Assembly (NCBI RefSeq): GCF_030063335.1 | Contig: NZ_JASISW010000010.1 | Location: 62,001 to 126,000, forward strand | Length of the DNA: 64,000 nt | DNA from: Rhodococcus sp. G-MC3 | GTDB lineage: Bacteria; Actinomycetota; Actinomycetes; Mycobacteriales; Mycobacteriaceae | Direction of reading: 5' to 3' | Shown here: one piece after another, positions 30,580 to 38,326 of the stretch | Position numbering within the stretch: position 1 is the stretch's first letter | Layout of the letters: the number at the start of each line of letters is the position of its first letter | Program-made: the position numbers and the translations under genes | Notes under the pieces: model-generated | Database searches by the model: none | What the model saw: only the letters and a program-made list of their open reading frames with translations | Told to the model about the DNA's origin: nothing

Positions 30580-30963
30580 ATGGCTAAGTACTGGGGCGAC
30601 TTTCCGTCATCCGCCGCTGACGACGAGATCCCTGACGTCCTGCCAGCGGGGCGTTACGTCAGCGTCATACCCAACGGGCACGGCGCACTCACGGCATGGA
30701 TCGCAGGACCAGGAAGATGTTACCGAACACCGTATCCAGCATCCGCGCACAAGCCAGTGAAAGTGACACGCGGTGACCCGAGTAATGAGCCCGAGGAAGT
30801 CTGGTTCGAACCCTTCACTGAAGCCGATCTACAACAAGAAAACGACGACATCAACTCGTATCTCGCGGACGCCGGCGTCCGGCCGCGCCCACGGGGATAC
30901 AACTGGCACGTGTTGGTGCCCGGCAACATCTCCGATGGAAGGGCGCTCGAATACGCGTTGTGA
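30580..30963 (+). CDS. Hypothetical protein
   Basis: The 127-residue soluble protein begins MAKYWGDFPSSAADD and has GAGGGGG about 6 bp before the ATG, a good ribosome binding site. No known domain, signal peptide or membrane helix is visible. It is acidic with several Trp and Pro residues (EEVWFEPFTEADLQQ; RGYNWHVLVPGN). It is co-oriented with the membrane protein 53 bp upstream and may be co-transcribed with it. The 144 bp after it hold nothing clear. Confidence 0.55.
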   Translation: MAKYWGDFPSSAADDEIPDVLPAGRYVSVIPNGHGALTAWIAGPGRCYRTPYPASAHKPVKVTRGDPSNEPEEVWFEPFTEADLQQENDDINSYLADAGVRPRPRGYNWHVLVPGNISDGRALEYAL

Positions 30964-31107
30964 GAGAAGAACTGCTACGTCGATCCAGCGGAAGTACGCA
31001 AAGCGATCGCGCGGCTGTACAAAGCCTTGCTCGGCTCACATCGGCCGACGTAGTGGGTTTCAGTCGTCAGCGCGACGGCCAGCCGGGAATGCTGCCCGGT
31101 CGACTCC

Positions 31108-31636
31108 TCAGTCTCCGAGGTAGCCGGTTTCGGGGTTTACGGCGTCGAGGAACCTGCGGATCGAGTTGATGTGCCGCTCCAATGTCAAAGGCTCGACCAC
31201 TATGTCGAAATTATCCGCGATCGTCGGACGACTGCTACTCATTCCGTAGCCATTGTTCGGCCCCGATTCCCAGTGGTAAGTCGTTCCTCCATCTGACTGC
31301 ACCTCCATCCGAGGATCTCACGAAAACCTCACCGTCGACCGTCAAATCAAGCCGCCCGTCCTCAGCCGTTGGTCGGTAGCCTTTTGGACAATCATCGGCG
31401 TGGTTGTAGTTCACCAATTCAGGCTGGCGCACGCCATGCGCTGTGAAGAATATGTACCCCGGTGACAACGAGCGATCAGGAAGCGTTGGGGCGTTGTGTT
31501 CGTCGGCGAGCGCATAAATGCAACGGGAGGTTACGTGACATACCAGTACTCGACCATGAGCGAGGCGCTCCGCAGTGAGCCGCCCAGTCGTTCTGCCGAA
31601 TTCGCCTGACCCGAACAGGACCAATGACGCAGTCAT
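31108..31636 (-). pseudogene. Hypothetical gene broken by a 16-bp tandem duplication
   Basis: The minus strand encodes a protein of about 170 residues in two frames. The first frame starts at 31636 (MTASLVLFGSGEFGRTTGRL) and reads to VFVRSSDGG. The second continues from TTYHWESGPNNGYGMSSS to a stop at 31108. The break coincides with an imperfect 16-bp tandem duplication at 31281-31296 / 31297-31312. Deleting one copy restores one continuous frame through VRSSDGGTTYHWESGPNN. No domain is recognised. Whether it is a true mutation or a sequence error cannot be told from one genome. Confidence 0.6.
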
Positions 31637-31670
31637 CTGGCTAACCAGCGTGCAGGTCTAATCCTTCGGA

Positions 31671-32003
31671 GTGTTCTTCGCGTGTACGCCTTGCCTCGTC
31701 GACGCTTTAAACAATCCGGGCACCGTCCGAAGCATGCTCGAGGATTACGCGGCAGGCCTGCACGTCGATCGACGTGCAGACGAGCACGACCGCAGCACAG
31801 GCACACTCATCGAATGCCAAGCACTGGTGGGATGGTCCTCGCGGGACGACATGGCAAGCCTCTACGGTGATCCTGCGCGCATCTGGCAATCTTGGTGCAC
31901 TCACCCGCCCCAGACGGTGGTCATCGAATCCGGGCACCACATGGCTGAGGAAAACCCGTCCGCTGTCGCCGCCGCGATAGTCGACTTCTTGACAGCAGAA
32001 TGA
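31671..32003 (+). pseudogene. Alpha/beta-hydrolase (haloacetate dehalogenase-like), C-terminal fragment
   Basis: About 100 codons match the C-terminal third of a haloacid/fluoroacetate dehalogenase-type hydrolase: NPGTVRSMLEDYAAGLHVDR, LVGWSSRDDMASLYGDP and VIESGHHMAEENP with the catalytic His. The nucleophile-bearing N-terminal two thirds are absent. The matching sequence begins abruptly near 31695 with no ribosome binding site, so this is the remnant of a deletion or recombination. It cannot form an active site alone. Confidence 0.7.
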
Positions 32004-32212
32004 CCACCCGCTCACCGGTCCAAGTCCATACTCATCCGGCACTCGACGGTGAGGCCACGGCGACGCACGGCCTGAGTGCACCGGAATGGTGCAGTTGGGG
32101 CCACGATGCGCGACGGTCCACCCCGACGCTGTTGAGGTGGTCCGTGGTTTCGGCTTTGTGCATCGAGCCCTCTCGCAGTATTTGTCAGGCACTCCTTGAC
32201 ATGCACCTAAAA

Positions 32213-32239
32213 TCCGTGTCAGGATTTACCTGACACGGA
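32213..32239. promoter_or_regulatory. Perfect inverted repeat overlapping the ribosome binding site
   Basis: Arms TCCGTGTCAGG (32213-32223) and CCTGACACGGA (32229-32239) are exact reverse complements around the loop ATTTA. The right arm contains the first bases of the GGAGG ribosome binding site of the following HTH gene. A TTGACA at 32196-32201 could be the -35, putting the dyad over the -10 region. It may be an autoregulatory operator or an RNA hairpin that masks the ribosome binding site. Confidence 0.65.
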
Positions 32240-32247
32240 GGTTTGAA

Positions 32248-32652
32248 ATGACGTTCGAAGACACAGCCATCGAAACTGACATCGCAGCTGCTGTTCGCGC
32301 TGTGGTCAACGCGGGGGCAACAGAAGCTGGCCGATTCTCCGACGAGATCATCGGTTTTGGGCCGCTCCCTGGCACGCCGGAGTGGGAGGCCGAGCAATCC
32401 ACCACAGTGCCAGCTGAACGTGCCCTCGCATGGCACCTGCTGAGTCTGCGCATCCAACTTGCGGCCGGGCTCGACGGGATCGAGACCGTCATTGTGTTAC
32501 GCACGCAAGGTGCGACATGGGCCATCATCGGGCGAGCGACGGGCATATCCCGGCAGTCTGCCCATGAACGATGGGGTGCGCGTGTGACTGCAATTCTGGA
32601 TCCGATGGAAACCGGAATGCCGACTCTCGTCGCCAAAGACAACCCTCTCTAG
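32248..32652 (+). CDS. Small helix-turn-helix protein
   Basis: The 134-residue protein has a predicted HTH in the C-terminal half: ATWAIIGRATGISRQSAHER, where GATWAIIGRATG and SRQSAHERW fit the two helices (sigma-70 region 4-like or transcription-activator type). The N-terminal half is acidic and may be a dimerisation or partner-binding part. The ATG has a strong GGAGG ribosome binding site that lies in the arm of an 11-bp perfect inverted repeat, which hints at autoregulation. It is co-oriented with decayed genes and is one of few intact regulators in this segment. Its targets are unknown. Confidence 0.7.
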   Translation: MTFEDTAIETDIAAAVRAVVNAGATEAGRFSDEIIGFGPLPGTPEWEAEQSTTVPAERALAWHLLSLRIQLAAGLDGIETVIVLRTQGATWAIIGRATGISRQSAHERWGARVTAILDPMETGMPTLVAKDNPL

Positions 32653-32768
32653 CATTGGGCTTTCATGCCGGTAAGTGAGCTCGGCGTATCAAAGTAAAAG
32701 AATGATGCTTTGAGCTGGGATAATTCAGCTTTAGAACGTCTACTTTTTCACTACCCGCGGCGCATCAC

Positions 32769-33010
32769 TCTGGTGAGCAAGTCTCACGTCGTCCTACCGC
32801 GAAAGTAACCGGGCTGACAACGGCACTCTCGGACAACGTGCAGCCGTGGCGGAATCCGTTGGCGTAGTTCGACCCCGACCAGATCATCACCGAACCGGCA
32901 GTCTCCCTGCGACTAACCGCAATCGCCACCAATACCGTCCGCGGACAAGTGCAGTATCTCGAACTCCGTCACCGTCGCCGCGCTCGCTGTCGCGGTTGGT
33001 CGCAGTTTTC
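32769..33010 (+). mobile_element. IS1380-family transposase remnant
   Basis: In one plus-strand frame the sequence TGLTTALSDNVQPWRNPLA matches the N-terminal part of IS1380-type transposases. A stop codon lies at 32865-32867, then FDPDQIITEPAVSL follows. It jumps directly to ATNTVRGQVQYLELRHRRRA, the conserved C-terminal LELRHRRRAR motif. The middle of the transposase is deleted and no terminal inverted repeats were found. It is a dead scar, but shows past transposition here. The 388 bp from 32653 to 33040 hold no other gene. Confidence 0.65.
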
Positions 33011-33040
33011 TCTCGACTGGGAGCGTCTCGACCATGATCG

Positions 33041-33148
33041 TCAACCCTCGAAGCCTCGGAAATGCACTTTATCGGCCAGGCGCTGCTTATTTCCCATCAA
33101 ACCGACACCCACAACGACGACGAACGATATGATTGCGGCTAATATCAT
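33041..33148 (-). CDS. Candidate 35-residue single-helix membrane peptide
   Basis: An ATG at 33148 is preceded by GGAGGGA at a suitable distance. It encodes MILAAIISFVVVVGVGLMGN followed by a basic tail ending in HFRGFEG. The peptide has one hydrophobic helix and a cytoplasmic-type positive end, as in many small membrane peptides or type I toxins. A CATAAT sequence about 30 bp upstream could be a -10 element. It lies just after the transposase scar. The call rests on the ribosome binding site and composition only. Confidence 0.4.
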   Translation of the reverse strand: MILAAIISFVVVVGVGLMGNKQRLADKVHFRGFEG

Positions 33149-33626
33149 GCTGTCACTCCCTCCGGTAGTCGTGGCATTATGAAGCGATATGTTCGCCCTC
33201 AACGCGCTGGGAAGTCGAGCAGGCAATGCCTGACAAACTCACGCTTACCAAGAAACTATTCGGTACCAATGGTGCGGCTGACAACCCGTGCCCGGATTGA
33301 TCGTAATTGATTGCTCAATCTTATTGATCGACTTGATTCATCGTTGGCCTCGAAGTCCCCAAATTCGCTCTATAGCAACGTTTGTCGAACTTGCCCCGCT
33401 CATGATTCGCAGCGGCGTTGCTCGCTCGAAATTCCACCTCGGCCTGCGCCTCGATCGAATCCTGTTGCTGCACCGTCACTATCGAATTCTTGATCTGGGC
33501 AACGTCGTCGCCGGACAGTCGTTCGCTCATACCGGAAACCCAGCCGAGACTGTGCCCGTTTAGCGGCTGGGTTTGGCTTCTAAGCTATGTGCGCCAACGT
33601 CGCTCACCGCTTGTGCTGCCTGAGCC
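33149..33626. other. Stretch with at most a doubtful small frame
   Basis: These 478 bases have lower GC than the rest. The minus strand is open at 33321-33530 (MSERLSGDDVAQIKNSIVTV, rich in Gln and Ala), but there is no ribosome binding site and no family is recognised. It is left unannotated. No repeat or RNA gene was recognised. Confidence 0.3.
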
Positions 33627-34007
33627 TCACTGGCGATAGATCTCCACGTGGGCGTTGGTGACCACGCCGACATTCAACGCGGGCGAACCCCAACTAGTGC
33701 TGCAGTTGGCCGATGCCTGACCCGTTGGTACGAATGAGCGAGTCGACGCGGTGTAAGGCCCGACCGCATAGAACGGGAAGGCATCGGGGATGCCGTGAAG
33801 ACCCCAACAGTCGATGCTGAGGAAGTACTCTCTACCCGGCGGAGCATCGGAGTCATGGCAGGTTGCCGTCGCGCCGAAGGCATCCCGCTGGATGCCGCAG
33901 TCCTGAGGGGTCGCCTGGGCAGTGCCGGAGCCGATGATCGTCGCGAAGGCCAGACCCGACACGACGACGGTGGCAACTCGTGCAGCCGCGCTGATTGTGC
34001 TTCTCAT
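33627..34007 (-). CDS. Small secreted cysteine-containing protein
   Basis: The 126-residue protein has a clear Sec signal peptide (MRSTISAAARVATVVVSGLA, cleavage near AQA-TP at about 32). The mature domain of about 94 residues has four cysteines (QDCGIQRD, ATCHDSD, SIDCWGL, SANCSTSW), likely forming two disulfides. The ATG is preceded by AAAGGG. No family is recognised. It lies at the edge of the variable region, divergent from the ECF sigma gene across 329 bp. It may be a small exported factor, but that is no more than a description. Confidence 0.65.
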   Translation of the reverse strand: MRSTISAAARVATVVVSGLAFATIIGSGTAQATPQDCGIQRDAFGATATCHDSDAPPGREYFLSIDCWGLHGIPDAFPFYAVGPYTASTRSFVPTGQASANCSTSWGSPALNVGVVTNAHVEIYRQ

Positions 34008-34336
34008 TGAGACCCTTTCGCTGGTGAGCGATGAAACAACAGAGACTGTGCCGCACCTAATCCTGGCAGGCAGAGCTCAGCCTTGCCCCGGAACTGCAAT
34101 TCCCAACCACGACCTCAACCGGCAGAGCCCTGAGCTGTGTCCAGTACCCAAGAAATAGCGCTGTGTGGAAGCTGTGGCAATGCGGCCTGGGTTCTCGCGA
34201 ATTCGAATTCGCCTGCATGGCAACCATTATTCCAGGTCAGACCACCGATCGGCGGTCGATACGGCCACTGTCGGGTATCGGATTGTTCAGCAGTCTCCTA
34301 GACTGTGCAGCGGTACTTCGGGGAGGGAGGATCGCC
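34008..34336. other. Divergent intergenic region before the sigma factor gene
   Basis: No gene is seen in these 329 bases. A perfect 16-bp palindrome, GCGAATTCGAATTCGC, lies at 34197-34212 and might be a regulator site or chance AT-rich symmetry. Promoter elements for the two flanking divergent genes must lie here, but none stands out. Confidence 0.4.
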
Positions 34337-35691
34337 ATGAACGACGCATTAACGGACGACGCACGAATAGTTACGGCGCTGATCGGCGGCGACCTCTCGG
34401 CGCTCGGAGATGCTTACGACCTCTACGCCCGACACCTCTTCACCTATGCGAACGCCATGGTGAGAGACGCAGACCTCGCCGCCGATGTCGTCCACGACGC
34501 CATGCTCATCGCGTCGCAACGCATCGGGCAATTACGCAATCCAGCCCGATTCCGCCCCTGGCTGTACGCCATCGTTCGCTCGGAATGTCTCTGCCAGTTG
34601 CGTCATGCGAAGAAGAACGTTCCGTTGGACAACAGCTTCGATTTCGCGGATTCGGCCGTCACCTCCGAGACCGCGACCACCGAGACCGCGACCTCCGAGA
34701 CCTTCGAGGAACGGAACCTTCATGCCCTGGTTGCGGCCGCGGCAGGTTTGAGCCCCAAGGACCGCGAAGTCCTCGAACTCGCGATCCGACACGACCTCGA
34801 CAATGCCCAGGTAGCCGCGATCCTCGGCGTTCGAATGAATCAGGCGAGCACGCTCACCTCACGGGCACGCACACAACTCGAACGATCACTGTCGGTCATT
34901 CTCGTCGCGCAGGAACGAGGCAACGAGTGCGTAAGTCTCGACGAAATCCTTGCCCAGTGGGACGGCGAATTCTCTTCGCTGTGGCGCAAGAGAATCGGCA
35001 AGCACATGAACAAGTGCGCCAAGTGCAGCGCAATCAGGGACCATAAGTTCCGGGCGGCCACGCTGCTCGGGATCCTCCCGTTGGCCGCAGTCCCTTTCTG
35101 GTTGCGGGATCTCGTCGTCGCCGATGCCCAGGTGAACTTCGACCTCGTCGCGCTCTCACATCGCATCGATCCACTCGACCGTTCGGGATTTCCGCAGCCA
35201 CGCAAGCAAGGGCACCGGCACGCACCGCAGGGCGTCTGGGTCGGCGCTGCCGGTGCTGCCATCGTGGTCGGCACCGGAGTCGGATTGCTGATGGTCGGTC
35301 CCGCGGCCAGCCAGTCACCCGCACCTGCCAGTTGGTCGATGCACCCGCGACGACGACGCCCGCAGCGGTGGTTCCACCCGCGCTGGTCCCCGTCGATACC
35401 GCTCAGGTCGAAGCCACTCGGTATTTCAAGATCCCCAAAGTCGCCGCGGTCCCCGACGTCACTGCAGCGCCGATTCCCGGGCTGCCCAATTCAGTGGACA
35501 TGCTGCCGGTGCCTCCGGTCGGGGCTCCCCCTGTCGATGCCCCGCCAAGCACGTCGGAAGCACCCGAAAACCCCCCGCCCGCCACCGGGGATCCGGTCGT
35601 CACCTCTGATCAACCCGCACCCCCCACCACCGCCACGACGCCACCGGTCCACACGACACCAACCACAGTCACGCCGGCGCCGCCTGCCTAG
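34337..35691 (+). CDS. ECF sigma factor with fused zinc-finger, membrane helix and Pro-rich extension (frameshifted)
   Basis: The gene starts at an ATG with GGGAGG upstream. Residues 1-190 are an ECF sigma factor: region 2 (LYARHLFTYANAMVRDADLA) and region 4 (LSPKDREVLELAIRHDLDNA, then AAILGVRMNQAST). A C-terminal extension has an anti-sigma-like zinc motif (KHMNKCAKCSA), a membrane helix (WVGAAGAAIVVGTGVGLLMV) and a Pro/Thr-rich tail. The tail is in the next frame from about 35330 (LVDAPATTTPAAVVPP to TPAPPA, stop 35691). A one-base deletion is the simplest explanation, since the original frame continues as Arg/Pro noise. Such fused sigma factors sense envelope stress; the signal is unknown. 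The sigma and zinc parts are unaffected by the shift. Confidence 0.8.
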
Positions 35692-35756
35692 AAAAGCTGA
35701 TGTTCCGGCGCAAGCATCCGAGGACGCACTCAGGATCCGTCCGTACACTCGATTGG

Positions 35757-36500
35757 ATGCTCATGACGAAGGACGCCGCCACCGCTGATCGGCGACGTAC
35801 TTTCCACGCGTATCTCGACGTCGCGATCGTCGTCCTCGTCCTGGTCGGCACCAACCTGATCGCGCATTTCACGACGGCGTGGGCCAGCATCGCAACAGTG
35901 CCGATTGCCGCCGTTCTGCTGGTAGCGCTGACGCGTCGCCGGGGCCTGGGCTGGTCCGAACTGGGATTGTCACCAAAGCAGTGGAAGACCGGGTCGCTGT
36001 ATGCGCTCGGCGCCGTCGGACTGGTCGTGACCGTTGTCGCCATCGGCGCCCTGTTGCCGATCACTCGTCCGTTCTTCATGGCTGACCGTTATGCGACGAT
36101 TTCCGCGGCGCTCGTCGCCTCGATGATCGTCATCCCACTGCAGACTGTCATTCCCGAAGAACTCGCGTTTCGCGGCGTGCTGCACGGCACTCTGGGGCGG
36201 ATCTACGGTGCTCGCGGCGTCTTCGCCGCAGGATCGCTGCTGTTCGGTCTGTGGCACATCGCGTCGTCACTCGGTCTCACCGCGGGCAATGTCGGCCTCT
36301 CCGGCTTCCTCGGCGGCGGAGTGTTCGGTCAGATCGTCGGGATCGGTCTTGCCGTCATCGCAACCGCGGGGGCAGGCGTCGTCTTCACCTGGCTACGGCG
36401 TCGAAGCGGCAGTCTGATCGCCCCCATCGCACTGCACTGGTCGCTCAACGGCATCGGCGCGCTCGCTGCCGCCCTGGTGTGGCACGCGTCGGTGAGCTGA
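35757..36500 (+). CDS. CPBP-family intramembrane metalloprotease
   Basis: The roughly 247-residue polytopic protein has the CPBP/Abi motifs: PEELAFRGVLHG (Glu-Glu-x3-Arg), LFGLWH and ALHWSLNG. About seven to eight hydrophobic segments are present. CPBP proteases include prenyl-protein endopeptidases and immunity proteins; the substrate is unknown. The start ATG-CTC-ATG pair near 35757 has a weak ribosome binding site, and a longer start at 35700 is possible. It directly follows the ECF sigma gene in the same direction, so it may be functionally linked, for example in releasing a membrane-bound regulator. That link is inference. Confidence 0.85.
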   Translation: MLMTKDAATADRRRTFHAYLDVAIVVLVLVGTNLIAHFTTAWASIATVPIAAVLLVALTRRRGLGWSELGLSPKQWKTGSLYALGAVGLVVTVVAIGALLPITRPFFMADRYATISAALVASMIVIPLQTVIPEELAFRGVLHGTLGRIYGARGVFAAGSLLFGLWHIASSLGLTAGNVGLSGFLGGGVFGQIVGIGLAVIATAGAGVVFTWLRRRSGSLIAPIALHWSLNGIGALAAALVWHASVS

Positions 36501-36584
36501 TCGTTTTTCCGTCACAGCATGCTCGATCTAGCCCAACCCGGCCCAGCCCCGTCGCAGTAGCGTAGGCCGATTCGCGCGAGATGA

Positions 36585-37334
36585 TCAGGCCTGCTTTGCC
36601 TCTCGCGCAGCCGCTTTGGCAGCAGCATCGTCTGCGTCGAGCTTGTCTGCTTCTTCCAGTGTCGGCGCACTTCCGCCGAGGCGCGCGGGAACCCAGTAGG
36701 CGCCCGGGGTGTGCTCGTACCCCTGCTGCAGGTCTAGCAGCATCTCCTGCATCGTGGAGTGCAGTTTCTCGGTGAGCTCGCTCGGCGGGCCCACCGGGTC
36801 GATCGGCTCGCCGACGGCGATCGCGATGGGAGTGCTGGTGCGTCCCAATCGCTTCGGGAATCCCTTGGTCCACACCCGCTGGGCGCCCCAGATGACCGTC
36901 GGGATGATCGGGACACCAGCCTCGATGGCCATGCGCGCCGCGCCGGACTTGAATTCCTTGATCTCGAAGCTTCGGCTGATGGTGGCCTCGGGGTACACAC
37001 CGACGAGCTCACCCTTGCGCAGATCCGACACTGCCGCCTTGTACGACTCGGCACCCGCACCGCGATCGACAGGAATGTGCTTCAACGACCGCATGATGGG
37101 GCCGGAGATCTTGTTGTCGAAAACCTCTTTCTTCGCCATGAAGCGGATGTACCGCTTCGCCTTGCGAGGCGGCAGGCCCGCATACGTGAAGTCCATGTAG
37201 CCGGTGTGGTTCACTGCGACGACCGCACCCCCGGTCGGAGGGATGTTCTCCTCTCCCTTGACGTTGAACTTCAAGCCTTCGAAAGCGAAGACCACGCGGG
37301 CAATGCCGATGACGGATCGATAGACGGGTTCCAC
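36585..37334 (-). CDS. 1-acyl-sn-glycerol-3-phosphate acyltransferase-like (PlsC family)
   Basis: The 249-residue acyltransferase has the NHTGYMD (HX4D; His43, Asp48) catalytic motif, the FMAKKEVF and VDRGAGA segments and the substrate-binding VYPEATISR motif. It makes or remodels phosphatidic acid or related acylated lipids at the inner membrane. It belongs with the Rv3814c-Rv3816c acyltransferases, which in M. tuberculosis follow the HAD hydrolase directly. Here the two are separated by the variable region. The start is GTG. The C-terminus is an Ala/Asp/Lys-rich tail. Confidence 0.9.
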   Translation of the reverse strand: MEPVYRSVIGIARVVFAFEGLKFNVKGEENIPPTGGAVVAVNHTGYMDFTYAGLPPRKAKRYIRFMAKKEVFDNKISGPIMRSLKHIPVDRGAGAESYKAAVSDLRKGELVGVYPEATISRSFEIKEFKSGAARMAIEAGVPIIPTVIWGAQRVWTKGFPKRLGRTSTPIAIAVGEPIDPVGPPSELTEKLHSTMQEMLLDLQQGYEHTPGAYWVPARLGGSAPTLEEADKLDADDAAAKAAAREAKQA

Positions 37335-37412
37335 AGTCGGCTAGCGTAGTCGCATCGGGCTGTAGCGAAAAGGACGCTCGGGAGAAGACGTAGTGGGGAA
37401 GGTCAGCTGAAC

Positions 37413-38276
37413 ATGAGTTCGCTTCGCAGTATCGCTTTGTCCGCCGCAGTGCTGACGGGGGTAGTTCTCTCACTCTCCGCCTGCGGCGGTGACGGCCAGC
37501 AGGGGATTCCGACCGAGACGACACCGGCTCCGACCACTCAGAACACAAGCACTCAAAGCACAAGCACTCAGAGCTCCACCACGGCAGCGCAGTCACCGAC
37601 CACAACCCTCACGCCTCCCCCCGGACCTGCCGTCGGCGATGTCCCGGGAAATCCGCAAGCAACGTCGGCCCTCCGCGCGTTCGTGACCGATCTGCAGGCC
37701 GGAGGCGTCCCCGCGGTGACGCCTCCGTGCTGGACGGTTCCGCCGAGCGAGATTGCGCTGCAGTACGCCGACGTCCCATCGATTCTCGACGCCGCCGCGG
37801 CGCCAGGCGTCGACGGGCAGTACGCCGTGACCTGGACCGGACCGGTGTCGACGGTCTCGATCAAGCGCAGCGACATCACATCCGGCTACGCCTGCCCCCG
37901 CATCTACCCAACGGGCACCGCGCCCGCGTACTCCGACGTCGACGCCGAATACACCGTCGAGCGATACCTCGGGCGCTTTACGGGCGCCCCGGTCAACCCT
38001 GACGATCTGGAGGGCGACTACCCGCTCGTATGCGAGAACCGCGCTATCTGGGACCCCCAGGGCACCGGAGCACCGACAGCACCGCCGCTGGCCAACAATC
38101 CCGGCCGGCTGACCGGGTCGGCGTCGTACAACCCGGAAAGCGTGTATGTCGCCTCCACCGACGGCGTCTACAAGACCGTGTACGCCGACGTCACCAACGT
38201 GTCCGGGTTCGAGCAGAACCAGGTGTTCACCCTCACCATCGCGGCGAACGGCTACTGCATCGGGGATGTGGCCTGA
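37413..38276 (+). CDS. Lipoprotein, function unknown
   Basis: The 287-residue protein has a lipoprotein signal with lipobox LSAC (Cys24). A low-complexity Thr/Ser/Pro linker follows, containing the repeat TQSTSTQSS encoded by an imperfect DNA repeat near 37545-37575. The remaining domain of about 200 residues carries four cysteines (PPCWTVP, YACPRIY, LVCENRA, GYCIGDV), likely disulfide-bonded. No named family is recognised. GGAAGG precedes the ATG. It is the first of several accessory genes after PlsC, transcribed divergently from PlsC. Confidence 0.75.
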   Translation: MSSLRSIALSAAVLTGVVLSLSACGGDGQQGIPTETTPAPTTQNTSTQSTSTQSSTTAAQSPTTTLTPPPGPAVGDVPGNPQATSALRAFVTDLQAGGVPAVTPPCWTVPPSEIALQYADVPSILDAAAAPGVDGQYAVTWTGPVSTVSIKRSDITSGYACPRIYPTGTAPAYSDVDAEYTVERYLGRFTGAPVNPDDLEGDYPLVCENRAIWDPQGTGAPTAPPLANNPGRLTGSASYNPESVYVASTDGVYKTVYADVTNVSGFEQNQVFTLTIAANGYCIGDVA

Positions 38277-38326
38277 CGTCCCGTGCGCACGTCATGACCT
38301 GCGCCCTCGGTAACACCGGGCGCATT

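Noticed and set aside
29700..32000. A toxin-immunity or toxin-antitoxin cluster
   Set aside because: Several small unknown genes are suggestive, but no toxin fold, HTH antitoxin pair or immunity family could be recognised.
33321..33530. A 69-codon minus-strand frame as a gene
   Set aside because: No ribosome binding site, no recognisable domain and low-complexity composition.
34197..34212. GCGAATTCGAATTCGC palindrome as an ECF operator
   Set aside because: It is symmetric but short, far from the sigma start, and no partner site or -35/-10 context supports it.
23065..36584. The variable region as a prophage or integrative element
   Set aside because: No integrase, capsid, terminase, relaxase or flanking att repeats were seen; only an IS scar and small genes.
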